64,000 nucleotides of DNA from Candidatus Zixiibacteriota bacterium (GCA_024276275.1 JAJRXM010000023.1:18283-82282); one strand, 5' to 3'; positions 15,355 to 27,070 are shown, counted from the stretch's first letter. A program made the numbers and translations. Notes: generated by a model not told the origin, from the letters alone.

Positions 15355-18285
15355 CTATTTTAACAACAACATCTTCTTGCTTTCAGAATAATTATCAGCA
15401 GTAAATTTATAAAGATACATACCTGAAGCAAAACCTGTAGCATCCCATTCAAAACTATGCCGTCCTGCTGCTGCTGTTTCTTTTATTTCATAAAGTTTCT
15501 GTCCGACTAAATTAAAAATCTCAATTTTATACTCTGTTCTTCGAGGTAATTCAAACAAGATTGATGTTGAAGGATTAAAAGGATTCGGATAGTTTTGGTG
15601 TAATGAAAAGCTTTGCGGTAACTGATCGGGACCTTCTATTTCTATAATATCTGTAACTACACCGCTGTATGCATTTGATGCTTCCGTGGCTGCAGTTTGT
15701 ACAGCTCCAAATGAATCCCCTGCCAACAAAGCAAAGGCAACCGTATCAGTCTGATTGTCTGCTAAAGATATCTTTGCAGAAATAATCTGGTTTAGATCCT
15801 GCTGGGAACTCTTATATGTTTCCGATCCTGTAAAACCGTTAGATAACGCATTTATTTTTTCAAGTTCCGTAAACCCATCCAAAGGAGCATTGCCATAAGC
15901 GATAGAATCAGCAAGCTGCGTTAGAGAACCGTCAGTAAGAGGCTCCAGTACTTTCATTCCTCTATAATCAGAGGTAGCACTGACACCGCTCCGATAGGCA
16001 ACCCACGAAAACCCGCCTACTGTTTCATAACCGCCTGAATTTGAAGCATAATTAATAATATCCCAATCCATATACAAACCGATGTATAAATTATTCAAAG
16101 CTGCTCCGGAACGATTTGTTATTATATATTGTAGAATTATAAAATCTGTATAAGGTGCATTACTAAAGGCATAACTTGACTGTTCTATTTCAAGTCCCAT
16201 AGGAGTTTCAGCTCTTGAATCAGAAAAACGAGAAAATGATTGCTGTGTTACACCTATTTTAGGAGCAACAAACCGAATATCACCGCCCGGCATTATCTGA
16301 AAATCTCCATCCGGTTCACCACCGGTATTACGAACACCGTCTGCTACGTTTAGTGTGTTCTGTCCAATCAGAAGACCTCCTTCAAACAAATCATTGCCAC
16401 CGCCATTATATTTAAAACCGGAGGCACCTAACATCGGGAAAAATTGACCTGCAGCAAAACCGTAGGTTCCAAAATTTGAAAGAGAAAACTCTATATTTCC
16501 AACATTATGAGTTACAAATGACCGAGATGTTTTCGGCTCTACAATAAAATAAAGTTTTACCGTATCAGTAAAGCCTGTACCGGTCAACTCTAAATCTATC
16601 GGAAGAAAAGAACCAACCGATGCTGTGTCAGCCACAATTACTTGGAATGATGAACCGGCTCGTACCGTGTCACCCTCTACGATTGTACCAAAAGATGCAA
16701 CCCCGGATAATACTTGAAGGGCAGAATTAGAGCCTATAATGCTCGCAGCAACAGAGTTTAACGATGCTCCACTGTTCTGAATAACAATAGAACCGATAAC
16801 TGTATCACCCGCTGAAATTGGCGGATGGTCAAACATATACAAAGAAAGATTAGGAACTGTATTTACATTTGAAAGTGCATTCAACGCTACAACACAATCT
16901 ATTTTCCCCCATCCGATATTATTATTAGGAACAACCTGTCCTATATTATCGGAAGAGTTAAGTATCGCCAGTTTAATTTCATTAACAGTAGCATTCGGAT
17001 TTTTCTGACGCAACAGAGCTACAAGACCCGATACATGAGGAGCCGCCATTGATGTACCCGACATTAAGCTATAAGTACCGTTCGGCATTGTTGACCGTAT
17101 ACTTTGACCTGGAGCAGAAACATTCGGTTTGATTGCTCCGTTAGGACAAATCGAGGGACCACGAGAGGAACCGTTAGCAACATTATTTGTAATTTCATCC
17201 AGATTACCCACAGCAAAACAATCAAGCGAATCATTTGCTCTGTTGGCAGGATTTCGAATTGTCGATGCTGCCGAACCTTCATTCCCTGCTGCAAAGATAT
17301 TAACTATCCCTAATGCTTCTATGTTATCAATCAAATCGTAAAATAGATTTTCACATCCTATCCTGGGAATCCCCCAACTATGATTGATTACATCAGGAAC
17401 ATCATCAATCGTATTCTGATTTCTATCAGGGTCAGCCGCCCATTCAAACCCGTCAACAATAGATGCACCGAGAATATCTATAACAGCAGCAGAAATCCAC
17501 TTTGCTTCGGGTGCTACTCCAACAGTATCACCTGTCAAGGTATCAATACCGACCATAGTTCCCATAGTATGAGTTCCATGATTCGGATTACAACCGGGGA
17601 TATTACAATCAGGAATATAATGCGGAGCCATTTGTCCTTTGGCAGGGTCAAACCATGCCGCAAGAGAATCACCGTCCAATCCTTTCCAACTTTGTTTTAA
17701 AGCAGGATGTTCACCGTCTACTCCTCCGTCAAATGAACAGACTAATCTGCCGGCTCCGGTATAACCCATTCCCCAGGCAATAGGAGCATTTATATAAGTT
17801 AAATTGGATTCTATCCCGGCAGAAAGTTTTTGACTACTTTTTTGATTTATCACCGGTTCAATCATTTCCAATTGTGGAACAGTATACATTTTTTCGATAT
17901 CTGTTCGATTACTCAGGTCTGTTATTTCTTGTGCTGTTAGATCTGCTTCAACAAGATTTATTAACCAATGTGCTTTGATATTCTTATCTTGAGCATTAGG
18001 CAATGCATATAAATATTCTAACAAAGCCTTTTGTGCCTGAGCATGATTTTCTTTGAATGCAATCATGGCAGCTTTATGGCGTTCCGCTCTGGTAGGCATA
18101 GCCGAGGCATTCGCAGCCATCTGTTTTCCCGACACAACTTTTGGAAGTTCTATCCACACTTGTATTGCATTATCAGGTTGTGAAACTTGCATTTGAGCCT
18201 GCAAATCAGAAGATATATTTGCTGCTTGTACAAAAACAGGACTTAAAACAATAATTGTAAAAATCAGTGATAGTAATATTCGCAT
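15355..18285 (-). CDS. secreted subtilisin-like (S8) protease with T9SS sorting domain
   Basis: 976 residues. Signal peptide (1-21), inhibitor-like propeptide to about 150, then the S8 catalytic domain: Asp186 (VCSFDGGVDG), His236 (NHGTHTMG), oxyanion Asn335 (AAGNEG) and Ser412 (SGTSMAAPH). A long beta-rich region follows. The C-terminal 90 residues begin HQNYPNPFNPST, the type A sorting signal of the type IX secretion system. The protein is thus expected to be exported by T9SS and left on the surface or released. Convergent with the previous operon, 4 bases apart, with no clear terminator between. Confidence 0.93.
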   Translation of the reverse strand: MRILLSLIFTIIVLSPVFVQAANISSDLQAQMQVSQPDNAIQVWIELPKVVSGKQMAANASAMPTRAERHKAAMIAFKENHAQAQKALLEYLYALPNAQDKNIKAHWLINLVEADLTAQEITDLSNRTDIEKMYTVPQLEMIEPVINQKSSQKLSAGIESNLTYINAPIAWGMGYTGAGRLVCSFDGGVDGEHPALKQSWKGLDGDSLAAWFDPAKGQMAPHYIPDCNIPGCNPNHGTHTMGTMVGIDTLTGDTVGVAPEAKWISAAVIDILGASIVDGFEWAADPDRNQNTIDDVPDVINHSWGIPRIGCENLFYDLIDNIEALGIVNIFAAGNEGSAASTIRNPANRANDSLDCFAVGNLDEITNNVANGSSRGPSICPNGAIKPNVSAPGQSIRSTMPNGTYSLMSGTSMAAPHVSGLVALLRQKNPNATVNEIKLAILNSSDNIGQVVPNNNIGWGKIDCVVALNALSNVNTVPNLSLYMFDHPPISAGDTVIGSIVIQNSGASLNSVAASIIGSNSALQVLSGVASFGTIVEGDTVRAGSSFQVIVADTASVGSFLPIDLELTGTGFTDTVKLYFIVEPKTSRSFVTHNVGNIEFSLSNFGTYGFAAGQFFPMLGASGFKYNGGGNDLFEGGLLIGQNTLNVADGVRNTGGEPDGDFQIMPGGDIRFVAPKIGVTQQSFSRFSDSRAETPMGLEIEQSSYAFSNAPYTDFIILQYIITNRSGAALNNLYIGLYMDWDIINYASNSGGYETVGGFSWVAYRSGVSATSDYRGMKVLEPLTDGSLTQLADSIAYGNAPLDGFTELEKINALSNGFTGSETYKSSQQDLNQIISAKISLADNQTDTVAFALLAGDSFGAVQTAATEASNAYSGVVTDIIEIEGPDQLPQSFSLHQNYPNPFNPSTSILFELPRRTEYKIEIFNLVGQKLYEIKETAAAGRHSFEWDATGFASGMYLYKFTADNYSESKKMLLLK

Positions 18286-18444
18286 ATTTTTCTCCGGTAC
18301 TATATTGACGAAATAAATTAAAATCAGTTTAATTATTTATATATATTAAAATAATCATCTTTTGAAAAAAGAACAGGGAAAAATTTGATTTTACGCTTTA
18401 AAAAGTGTACTTTTTAAGCAGATATATAAAAAAAGGAATTAAAT

Positions 18445-18957
18445 ATGGATTTTAAAGATTTAAACAAGGAACAACTTCTGGGCGTTTTAGAAGATTTTGC
18501 TAAAAATTGGCTTGCCCACGACGGCCTCTGGTTTCAATCTGTAGAAAGAAATCATGATATGAAAACAGCTATACAATATGATACTGAAACATGGGAGAAG
18601 TTTACTGTCATTGAAGCAAAGCGTATAATGAAACGTCATAATATAGCAGAAAATAGCGGACTTGACGGACTCAAAAAAGCTCTCGGATTCAGACTCTATG
18701 CTGCCATTAACAAACAAGCGATAAAAAATGAAACCGAAAACTCATTTGAGTTTTATATGATTGAATGCCGAGTACAGACAGCACGAACAAGAAAGAAAAT
18801 GCCTCTATTCCCATGTAAAGAAGTTGGCATTGTCGAGTATACAGGATTTGCAAAAACAATCGACCCACGAATAAAAACGGAAGTCATCTGCTGTCCACCC
18901 GACTTAGAAGCAGGAGAAAATTTTTATTGCGGTTGGAAATTTAGTATAGACAAATAA
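18445..18957 (+). CDS. DUF6125-like cytosolic protein
   Basis: 170 residues with conserved-looking WLAHDGLWFQSVE (about 29-41), CRVQTARTRK and FPCKEVGIVEY. It ends CCPPDLEAGENFYCGWKF. This arrangement of a His-Asp pair early and Cys residues late matches my memory of the DUF6125 family, whose role is unknown. No signal peptide. The gene stands alone, with AAAAAGGAATTAAAT before the ATG. Confidence 0.65.
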   Translation: MDFKDLNKEQLLGVLEDFAKNWLAHDGLWFQSVERNHDMKTAIQYDTETWEKFTVIEAKRIMKRHNIAENSGLDGLKKALGFRLYAAINKQAIKNETENSFEFYMIECRVQTARTRKKMPLFPCKEVGIVEYTGFAKTIDPRIKTEVICCPPDLEAGENFYCGWKFSIDK

Positions 18958-19027
18958 TACTATTTTTATTAGTTGACATTTTAGATAATTCCTACTAATT
19001 TTTTAATATCTAAAAACAGGAGGAAAT

Positions 19028-19378
19028 ATGGAGTTATTATTTGATGTTTCATTATTTAGTATAGTTTTATCAGCATCTACTGGGATAGTTGTCGCTTTAC
19101 TGATTATCAGAAAATGGCAATTCCCAAAAAATACAGTCTTTTTTATTACTACTCTCATTCTAAATATATTTTCACCTTTTATAGGACAAAGTACCTATAT
19201 TTTTGGTATATCAGATCAACTAATCGTCAAAGAATCAAGCTGGGAATTTATGAGTCACTTCGAAGGTTCAATTACTGGTATTAATCTATCTTTTTTCTTA
19301 TTTAGTTTCTTTTTAGTAGTAAATATCATGTACCTTTTAAGGCAGTTTAATATGAAATCAGCTAAATTGTCATCTTAA
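19028..19378 (+). CDS. small inner-membrane protein
   Basis: 116 residues with three hydrophobic segments (about 8-28, 36-50, 88-108). A good AGGAGGAAAT ribosome site precedes the ATG. No recognised family. It follows the DUF6125-like gene after 70 bases and could be co-transcribed. Confidence 0.6.
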   Translation: MELLFDVSLFSIVLSASTGIVVALLIIRKWQFPKNTVFFITTLILNIFSPFIGQSTYIFGISDQLIVKESSWEFMSHFEGSITGINLSFFLFSFFLVVNIMYLLRQFNMKSAKLSS

Positions 19379-19493
19379 TAAACAAAAAGTTCATCCAATT
19401 ATGCGTAAAGGAGACGTAAAGGTCTTCTTTTCACGTTAAGTTGGGACTTGATTCCGCTTCAGCGGTATTGTGACCCGACTTATATCGTATCTT

Positions 19494-20429
19494 CTACAAC
19501 CCTAACTGCTTCCGATAATACTCTACTGTCCGACGGACACCTTCTTTAAATTCTACTTCAGGTTCATAACCGAACTTGGCAAGTTTGTCTATTGATGCAT
19601 ACGAATGTTTTATATCGCCGGCTCGTTCATCTTCATAGACAGCCTTAATATCACATCCAATAATTTCTCTTAAAATATCCAAAGTTTCATTAAGAGTAAA
19701 CTGTCCGTTACAACCGACATTAAAATAATCACCGCATATATCATTATTTGTAGTAGCTAATAAGTTCGCCTGCACACAGTTGTCGATATAAGTAAAATCA
19801 CGAGACTGTTCACCGTCACCAAAAACTGTCGGTTGTTTGCCGCGTAAAAATGCCTCGATAAATTTTGGAAACACTGCTGCGTAAGCAGAGTTTGGATCCT
19901 GTTGCGGTCCGAAAATATTAAAATACCTTAACGCAACTGTCGGGAAATTGTATAACTCACAATATACTTTCAGATAATACTCGTTGGTCAGTTTTGTAAC
20001 AGCATACGGTGAAAGAGGTGACGGCCGCATCCCTTCATGTTTGGGAAGTTCTTCAGCATCACCGTAAACAGACGATGATGATGCCATGACCATTTTTTTC
20101 ACTCCGCCGTTTTTAGCAGCTTCAAGCAGATGTAAAGTACCGTCAACATTTACAACATTAGATGTAAGCGGATTTTCGACAGAACGAGGTACAGACGGAA
20201 GTGCCGCTTGATGTAAAATATAATCTATCCCTTCAACAGCTTTTTTGACTACCCAAAAGTCACGAATATCTCCGTCAATAATTTCTATATCATTTATGAC
20301 AGCATCAAGATTATCAATATTGCCGGTCGAAAAATTATCTAAAACCCGAACCGATTCACCTTTTTCGACTAATTTTTTTGTTATATTTGAACCAATAAAT
20401 CCAGCCCCACCGGTAACTAAGTATTTCAT
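19494..20429 (-). CDS. NAD-dependent sugar epimerase (UDP-glucose 4-epimerase family)
   Basis: 311 residues of the extended SDR family. The Rossmann motif GGAGFIGSN is at 7-15, and DNFSTGN follows. The active site SSSSVYGDAEELP, then YAVTKL (Y-x3-K) is intact. RYFNIFGPQQDPNSAYAAV is typical of bacterial GalE/WbpP-like enzymes. It would interconvert UDP-hexoses for surface polysaccharide synthesis. It is downstream of and parallel to the GT-C gene, fitting glycan assembly. Confidence 0.9.
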   Translation of the reverse strand: MKYLVTGGAGFIGSNITKKLVEKGESVRVLDNFSTGNIDNLDAVINDIEIIDGDIRDFWVVKKAVEGIDYILHQAALPSVPRSVENPLTSNVVNVDGTLHLLEAAKNGGVKKMVMASSSSVYGDAEELPKHEGMRPSPLSPYAVTKLTNEYYLKVYCELYNFPTVALRYFNIFGPQQDPNSAYAAVFPKFIEAFLRGKQPTVFGDGEQSRDFTYIDNCVQANLLATTNNDICGDYFNVGCNGQFTLNETLDILREIIGCDIKAVYEDERAGDIKHSYASIDKLAKFGYEPEVEFKEGVRRTVEYYRKQLGL

Positions 20430-20548
20430 TATATAATTCCTTTAATTATTTTCTTTATTATATGAATATCGGCAAATTATTACTGAACTAAAGCTGTCCT
20501 TTAAATCGTTTATAATAGCGTACAATTAAATCTATCTGATGTCCAGTT

Positions 20549-21953
20549 TTATCTTTTCTTATAACAGCAATATGTAATTTGGTCAAATGAAAAACATTTC
20601 ATCAGTTTATATAACTCTATAAATTTCTGTGAGTTTTGAAATTGTGAAATCGGGCTATCAGTATACAAAACTACCCAATCCGGTCTATAATCAGAAATCA
20701 GTTCAAAATATTTCCCCGACCTGTTATAGCTAACAGCTTCAGGAGATACTAACCCGTCTCTATCTAATATTTTTTTCTTTGAGTAATAGCCTATATAGCC
20801 TATATCTTCGGCTGCTACTATTTCATCCTCTGAAGCACGGGTATATAAATAATGCCCGATTTGCTTGTGCACCTGTTCCAGACTTTTTTTGCGATGATTG
20901 ATAATACGATGCTTTCAGATACCCCATCGGTAATAATAAAATGCAGACAACAATAAAGAGTATGTTTTTATATGTTTGAATATGTTCTTTATAATTCTTA
21001 ATACTTTCAATGAGAAAAATCAGTCCGGCCCCTATAAACAAAAAGTAAATAGGATAAATAGGTGACACATACCAAATAAAAAAAGATGTAGAACTAACTG
21101 CCAGCGGAACTATCATTCCTCCCAGCCATGCAAGTGCTGTTAATCCAAAATTCTGTTTTTTCCAAAGCCAATAAACGCCTAACGATGCTAACATAATTAA
21201 AACGATACCGTAATAATTATGGATATTTAAAATGAGAAAAAGTTTATCTTTAAACGGCTCCGATCCAAATTGCGAATATAACGCAAGTTTGGCCGTAACT
21301 GAATTCGGTATAACCGAACCGAAATAATAATATGAAAATAAAAAGCAAGGGACAATTATTGTCAGAGGAATCATAAGCAGTTTCAAAAATTCATCTCTTT
21401 TTTCAATGAGAACTTTCAGAGATAATAATAAAAGCAGAAGAAATCCTTCCGGTCTTGTTACGGTCGCAAGGGTTGCCATCCCCCAAGCGTAATAATCTTT
21501 TTGTTTATGCAAATAATAGAAAGATGCGATTATCAAAAGAGTAAAAAACGAGGTTTCCATCCCGGCAGTATCTGTCACTAACAAACGTGGAAACAAAACA
21601 TACATGAGAACCGGGACAAAGGCAAAATGATTCATCCGAAGTGAACAGGCAAACTTATAAATAACAACCGCAGTTATGCCGGACGACATCAACGATACAA
21701 GCATAGCTGCTTGTTCAATTTTAAAACCTATAACATGTACAATAGACAACAGCAGGGTAAACAACGGAGTCGTTGTACCCAGAACATGCTCCCCTTTGTT
21801 ATAAACAAACCCGTCACCGATAGCAAGATTTTGGACATACCGAAAAGTGATATATGCATCATCAAATGTGAAGTTCGTCAACCAATGGAAAATAATCCGT
21901 ATGAGTATAGTCGAAAGAAAGATAATTGTAATTTTTTTCTGCATCAATTCCAT
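20549..21953 (-). pseudogene. GT-C/ArnT-like membrane glycosyltransferase, frameshifted
   Basis: Polytopic membrane protein with FTFDDAYITFRYVQNL at about 28-43: the Asp pair of GT-C transferases that use polyprenyl-phosphate sugars, followed by GTTTPLFTLLL. About ten helices follow. The frame breaks at a T7 run (20884-20890), after SSQKKS; the soluble C-terminal part (IGYIGYYSKKKILDRDGLV) continues in the other frame. One inserted or deleted base restores about 465 residues. Start context is partly duplicated at 23246-23312. Possibly a sequencing error. Confidence 0.8.
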
Positions 21954-21988
21954 ACGAAAATATATAACTTGTGGATAGATTGTTCAAG
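21922..21988. repeat. 67-bp direct repeat, copy 1
   Basis: Matches 23246-23312 in 60 of 67 positions by my hand alignment, in direct orientation. This copy contains the start of the GT-C gene (ATGGAATTGATGCAG on the minus strand) and its leader. The two copies enclose the 22097 gene, REP-like hairpins and the RAYT gene. Confidence 0.85.
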
Positions 21989-22096
21989 GATTTAGTTATT
22001 TGAAATCATTACAACAAACCTAATCCCATAAATAGAGTAAATATTGGAATTGAAAGTGCAAATATAATATATATAGTAAAAATGAATAATAACCAG

Positions 22097-22459
22097 TTAT
22101 CCATATAGTTCAGAGAAGATATTTAGTATTTTAAAAGGTATTGGATATTTATTCTCTAGTTTTAATATCCACTTAAACTTGATTGGTAGATATAAAATAT
22201 AATAAATCATGATTACAGTGCTAATAATATATAAAGTACAAGACATTGAACACAAGAGAAATATGATAAAATTTATAAACTTTACTGTAGATAAAAATTG
22301 TGATGATATAGCAAAGTATAAATAGAAAAATGATATTGATAGAAGAACTGATCCAATAATTAATGTTTTCAACACCCACAATTTATATGGACTTATTACT
22401 TCTCTAATTCCAACACATATATATGGAAATTTCTGTTCCATCCACCATTTTTTTAACAT
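22097..22459 (-). CDS. hypothetical membrane protein (120 aa)
   Basis: Two or three hydrophobic segments (about 28-50, 58-90), N-terminus with KKWWMEQKFPYICVG, basic ends. No family recognised. AT-rich like the surrounding insertion. The start lacks a strong ribosome site. It may be cargo in the segment between the two direct repeats. Confidence 0.5.
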   Translation of the reverse strand: MLKKWWMEQKFPYICVGIREVISPYKLWVLKTLIIGSVLLSISFFYLYFAISSQFLSTVKFINFIIFLLCSMSCTLYIISTVIMIYYILYLPIKFKWILKLENKYPIPFKILNIFSELYG

Positions 22460-22514
22460 AAATATAATATCGGATACATCGTTAATAACTTAAATTAAGT
22501 GGATTCAAGTGGGC

Positions 22515-22574
22515 GGCAGACGCCCTCGTCTGCCCCAACCTTTCCCGCGCTGTCAGGAATCCCTTCATGACAGC
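22515..22574. repeat. REP-like hairpin pair downstream of RAYT
   Basis: GGCAGACG-CCCT-CGTCTGCC (22515-22534) is a perfect 8-bp stem. GCTGTCA (22549-22555) pairs with TGACAGC (22568-22574). They lie just beyond the 3' end of the RAYT transposase, and the second shares the GTCAGGA core of the hairpins on the other side. Confidence 0.7.
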
Positions 22575-22592
22575 CAATAAGAACAAAAACTT

Positions 22593-23153
22593 TCAATCCT
22601 TCAAACATTTCCATTCTGTATCAACATCAATCAAACAATCTGATTTATTCAAGTAATTTCCGGCACTACTATACTTCCAATCTTCAGCATTACTCACTAT
22701 TTTTTTCTTAACAGGATTATAATAAATATATTCTATCTTCTGATTAAGCGTTTCAATACTATTTATAACTAAACAGTCAAACCGATATTTCCAAACTTTG
22801 CTATCGTTTGTTGGCTCTTCTAACGATTTCTCTTTTAAGGTTTTAATAATATCATTGCGATTTATCTCTATCAACTTTTCTGATATTTGTCTTGATGTAA
22901 TTCTTTTAAAATTACCTATTACTTTCGAGATTGTTGTCTTTTTTGAAACTTTTAGAATTAAATGAAAATGATTTGGCATAATGACAAACGCAATTATTCT
23001 AAAATCTCCCCGATTCTGATAAAACTTCAAATTGTCAATCAATATGTTGCATAGAACTTCAAGCTCAAATATTTTAGTATGACCGACAACCGTTGATGTT
23101 ACAAAGAAAACATCGCCTGTTGATTCATATATATTTCTTTGTCTACTTCTCAT
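22593..23153 (-). CDS. REP-associated tyrosine transposase (RAYT, Y1_Tnp)
   Basis: 186 residues of the Y1 transposase family. The HUH signature is MPNHFHLILKVSK (about 59-71), preceded by FFVTSTVVGHTKIF. A downstream Tyr region is seen in the middle (IEYIYYNPVKK). RAYT enzymes nick and move REP palindromes as single strands. REP-like hairpins flank the gene on both sides (22515-22574 and 23163-23240), so gene and likely substrates are together. It may also act on similar hairpins at 27169 and 28152. Confidence 0.88.
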   Translation of the reverse strand: MRSRQRNIYESTGDVFFVTSTVVGHTKIFELEVLCNILIDNLKFYQNRGDFRIIAFVIMPNHFHLILKVSKKTTISKVIGNFKRITSRQISEKLIEINRNDIIKTLKEKSLEEPTNDSKVWKYRFDCLVINSIETLNQKIEYIYYNPVKKKIVSNAEDWKYSSAGNYLNKSDCLIDVDTEWKCLKD

Positions 23154-23162
23154 CGTTAGGTT

Positions 23163-23240
23163 GCGTCAGGAAAGGGTTCCTGACGCCGCAAGGGAATAAT
23201 GGTTTTTCTTTCGAGCAGTCAGGAACCCTTTCCTGACTGC
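23163..23240. repeat. REP-like hairpin pair upstream of RAYT
   Basis: GCGTCAGGAA-AGGG-TTCCTGACGC (23163-23186) and GCAGTCAGGA-(6)-TCCTGACTGC (23215-23240) both have perfect 10-bp stems sharing GTCAGGA. The second stops exactly where the repeat of the GT-C 5' end begins, marking the insertion edge. Confidence 0.8.
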
Positions 23241-23245
23241 CAAAA

Positions 23246-23312
23246 ATAATTGTAATTTTTTTCTGCATAAATTCCATACAAAAATATATAACTTGTAATC
23301 AGTTTGTTCAAG
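23246..23312. repeat. 67-bp direct repeat, copy 2 (remnant of GT-C 5' end)
   Basis: About 90% identical to 21922-21988. On the minus strand it still reads as the leader and first ten codons of a GT-C-like gene (ATGGAATTTATGCAG), then is cut by the REP hairpin at 23240. It is either an old duplicated gene start or a large target duplication. Confidence 0.85.
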
Positions 23313-23352
23313 TTATATAATGAGATAGAATTTTAACAATAGAGGGTAAATT

Positions 23353-23778
23353 ATGAACAAAAACATTTCTTGGAGAGTAAATAAATACAATGAATGGCAT
23401 GATATTTGTATAAATTCGTTAAATATCGTTGATACAAATAGGATTCTTAAAGAGAATCTAAAAGATAAAAATATATTATTTCTTGATTTTTTGTTTAAAA
23501 ATAAGTTTGAAAAACATTTCCCTAAATTAGATATTAAACATAAAATCTATTCATTTTCAAATGATAAGATTTTTGCTTCAATTTCATTTAAAGATGTAGA
23601 TTTTTTAAATGATATTTCTACATATTATGAATATTGCTTTGTTGAAGTCCCAGCTTCTATCTCGGAGAATCAAATTGAAAAAATACCAAAATTAAATTGC
23701 TCTGAGTTATTGTTCTTAGATAAATATGATGAAATAATTCCCATATTAAATAGTTTAGATAATGTTTATTCAAAATGA
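23353..23778 (+). CDS. hypothetical protein, very AT-rich
   Basis: 141 residues with AGAGGGTAAATT before the ATG. Lys, Asn, Phe and Ile dominate; no signal or membrane segment. It overlaps the following gene by 17 bases, so the pair is likely co-translated. No family recognised. Base composition is lower in GC than the flanking symporter and epimerase genes, suggesting foreign origin. Confidence 0.65.
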   Translation: MNKNISWRVNKYNEWHDICINSLNIVDTNRILKENLKDKNILFLDFLFKNKFEKHFPKLDIKHKIYSFSNDKIFASISFKDVDFLNDISTYYEYCFVEVPASISENQIEKIPKLNCSELLFLDKYDEIIPILNSLDNVYSK

Positions 23779-24223
23779 TGGACGTGAGATATGGCTTTTT
23801 AGCAAAAACAAAGAAATCATAAATCAATGCCTAATCAAACAATTCAAATATCTTTTAACAGATTTACCTAAAGAGATTACTGAAAAATTTGAGAATGATA
23901 TCATTCTCAAAATAATGAATATAAACTTCAATTGGAATAAAATATCAGATGAAATATTCATTGATAATTCTGGGCGTATTAATTTACAAGTATGGAGTGA
24001 AAATTTAGATTATAGTGTTACATCTTGCAATATTGTTATCGAAAATAATACTGTACAATTCTCTGAACCAGAAATAAAAGATATAAAAGACTCTCCATTT
24101 TATTTTGATAATGCAAAGGGCATAAGAAATTTTATTATTTTTATAGCCGTTGTATTAACAGCTATTATTGCAATTTTAGCAGGTTTATACTATCTAATTA
24201 AATTTTTAAGTAATTTATTCTAA
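23762..24223 (+). CDS. hypothetical tail-anchored membrane protein
   Basis: 153 residues; a soluble N-terminal part (about 1-120) and one strong C-terminal helix (IFIAVVLTAIIAILAGLYYL, about 128-147), giving a tail-anchored topology. Paired with the previous gene by overlap, and perhaps its membrane partner. The stop overlaps the end of the convergent symporter gene by four bases. No family recognised. Confidence 0.65.
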   Translation: MFIQNDGREIWLFSKNKEIINQCLIKQFKYLLTDLPKEITEKFENDIILKIMNINFNWNKISDEIFIDNSGRINLQVWSENLDYSVTSCNIVIENNTVQFSEPEIKDIKDSPFYFDNAKGIRNFIIFIAVVLTAIIAILAGLYYLIKFLSNLF

Positions 24224-25638
24224 CGGTCTTTATACGGTAAGTGCTTGCCCGCTTTTTTCTCTGCCATATATTTTTTCGTAATCGTTACAACAGAACCCGA
24301 CAAGAATATAAGAGCTATCAAATTCGGTGCCGACATCAAACCGTTAGCCGCATCGGCAAAGTTCCAGACAGGTTCCAAATCAAGAGTAGCACCCATCAAT
24401 GTGAAAATTATATAAAGCCATTTATACGGAAGTTTCGATTTTGCTCCGCCAAGATATTCAACACCTTTTTCTCCGTAATATGACCAAGCTACAACAGTTG
24501 AAAATGCGAACAGCATTATGCCGACAACAACCATCCATCTGCCGAAACCAGGAAGGGCTATTTCAAATGCTGTCATAGTCAGCACTGCTCCGTTTTGACC
24601 GTTTGCCCAGACACCAGTTGAAATAATTACCAAGGCTGTCATGGAGCAGATAACAATTGTATCAATAAACGGTCCCAGCATCGCAACCAAACCTTCACGC
24701 ACCGGCTCATCAACTTTTGCGGTAGCATGTGCCATCGCAGCCGACCCCTGCCCTGCTTCATTTGAAAACAGACCGCGGCGAAGTCCCCAGGCAAATGTCA
24801 TCCATATAGTCGCACCGCCTGCTGCTCCGCCGACAACAGCTGTCGGGTTAAAGGCATGATAAAATATAAGTTCAAACGACGGAAGTATTTGGTCAAAATT
24901 CATAAACAAAGCTACTAATGCAGACAGAACATAAACAACCGACATACCGGGAACTAAATATGTCGCCACAGAGCCGATACGCTTAATTCCGCCGATAATA
25001 ACAGCACCGGTGAGTCCTGCTAAAATAAACCCGAATATCCATCGGAACATTGTTTCACTCTCGGCAGAAATTTCAAATACATCAATTAAAGAATGTGCCA
25101 TCGTGTTTGACTGCACCATATTCCCCGCTCCCAAAGCACCGATAGCAACAAATGCGGAAAACATATAAGCAAGCGGTTTGAAATATTTCGGCATACCCAT
25201 TTCAATATAATACATCGGACCACCACGGACATTTCCGTCAGGGTCGATTTTACGATATTGAATTGCCAAAGTACACTCAGCAAATTTAATCGCCATGCCG
25301 AAAAATGCCGTTACCCACATCCAAAATATCGCACCCGGACCGCCCCAGTACAGAGCAACAGCTACACCTGCGATATTTCCAATACCGATTGTCGCCGAAA
25401 GAGCCGCAGATAATGCCTGAAAATGGGTTAATTGACCCTTATGATTGGGGTCATCGTATTTCCCGGTTGCAATTGCGACACCATGCGAAAATCCGCGGAC
25501 CTGAATTAACACCATACGAACTGTCAGCACTAAGCCGGTCAACAATAGCAACGATGCCATGTATGGTCCCCATACAAAGCCGGAGATTGAATTGATAATG
25601 TTTGTGATTGATTCTAACATCGGATAAAATAAACTCAT
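24220..25638 (-). CDS. alanine/glycine:cation symporter (AGCS)
   Basis: 472 residues, about ten membrane helices. Family-typical stretches are GIGNIAGVAVALYWGGPGAIFW (near 90; only the core GNIAGVA is diagnostic), GGPMYYIE, RRGLFSNEAGQGSA and AWSYYGEKG. It imports alanine or glycine with sodium in the inner membrane. Length and motifs are complete. It stands divergent from enolase. Confidence 0.93.
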   Translation of the reverse strand: MSLFYPMLESITNIINSISGFVWGPYMASLLLLTGLVLTVRMVLIQVRGFSHGVAIATGKYDDPNHKGQLTHFQALSAALSATIGIGNIAGVAVALYWGGPGAIFWMWVTAFFGMAIKFAECTLAIQYRKIDPDGNVRGGPMYYIEMGMPKYFKPLAYMFSAFVAIGALGAGNMVQSNTMAHSLIDVFEISAESETMFRWIFGFILAGLTGAVIIGGIKRIGSVATYLVPGMSVVYVLSALVALFMNFDQILPSFELIFYHAFNPTAVVGGAAGGATIWMTFAWGLRRGLFSNEAGQGSAAMAHATAKVDEPVREGLVAMLGPFIDTIVICSMTALVIISTGVWANGQNGAVLTMTAFEIALPGFGRWMVVVGIMLFAFSTVVAWSYYGEKGVEYLGGAKSKLPYKWLYIIFTLMGATLDLEPVWNFADAANGLMSAPNLIALIFLSGSVVTITKKYMAEKKAGKHLPYKDR

Positions 25639-25762
25639 TTACTCTTTTGTAGGCAAGTAAAAAAGTGTATGATTTTTCACCTTAACCGATAATCTTAATA
25701 AAATTACCTTGCCCGAAGCGTTATAGGTGTATAAGTTGTCAAAAAGCATAAGCATTTCATGA

Positions 25763-27070
<1,308 letters not shown>

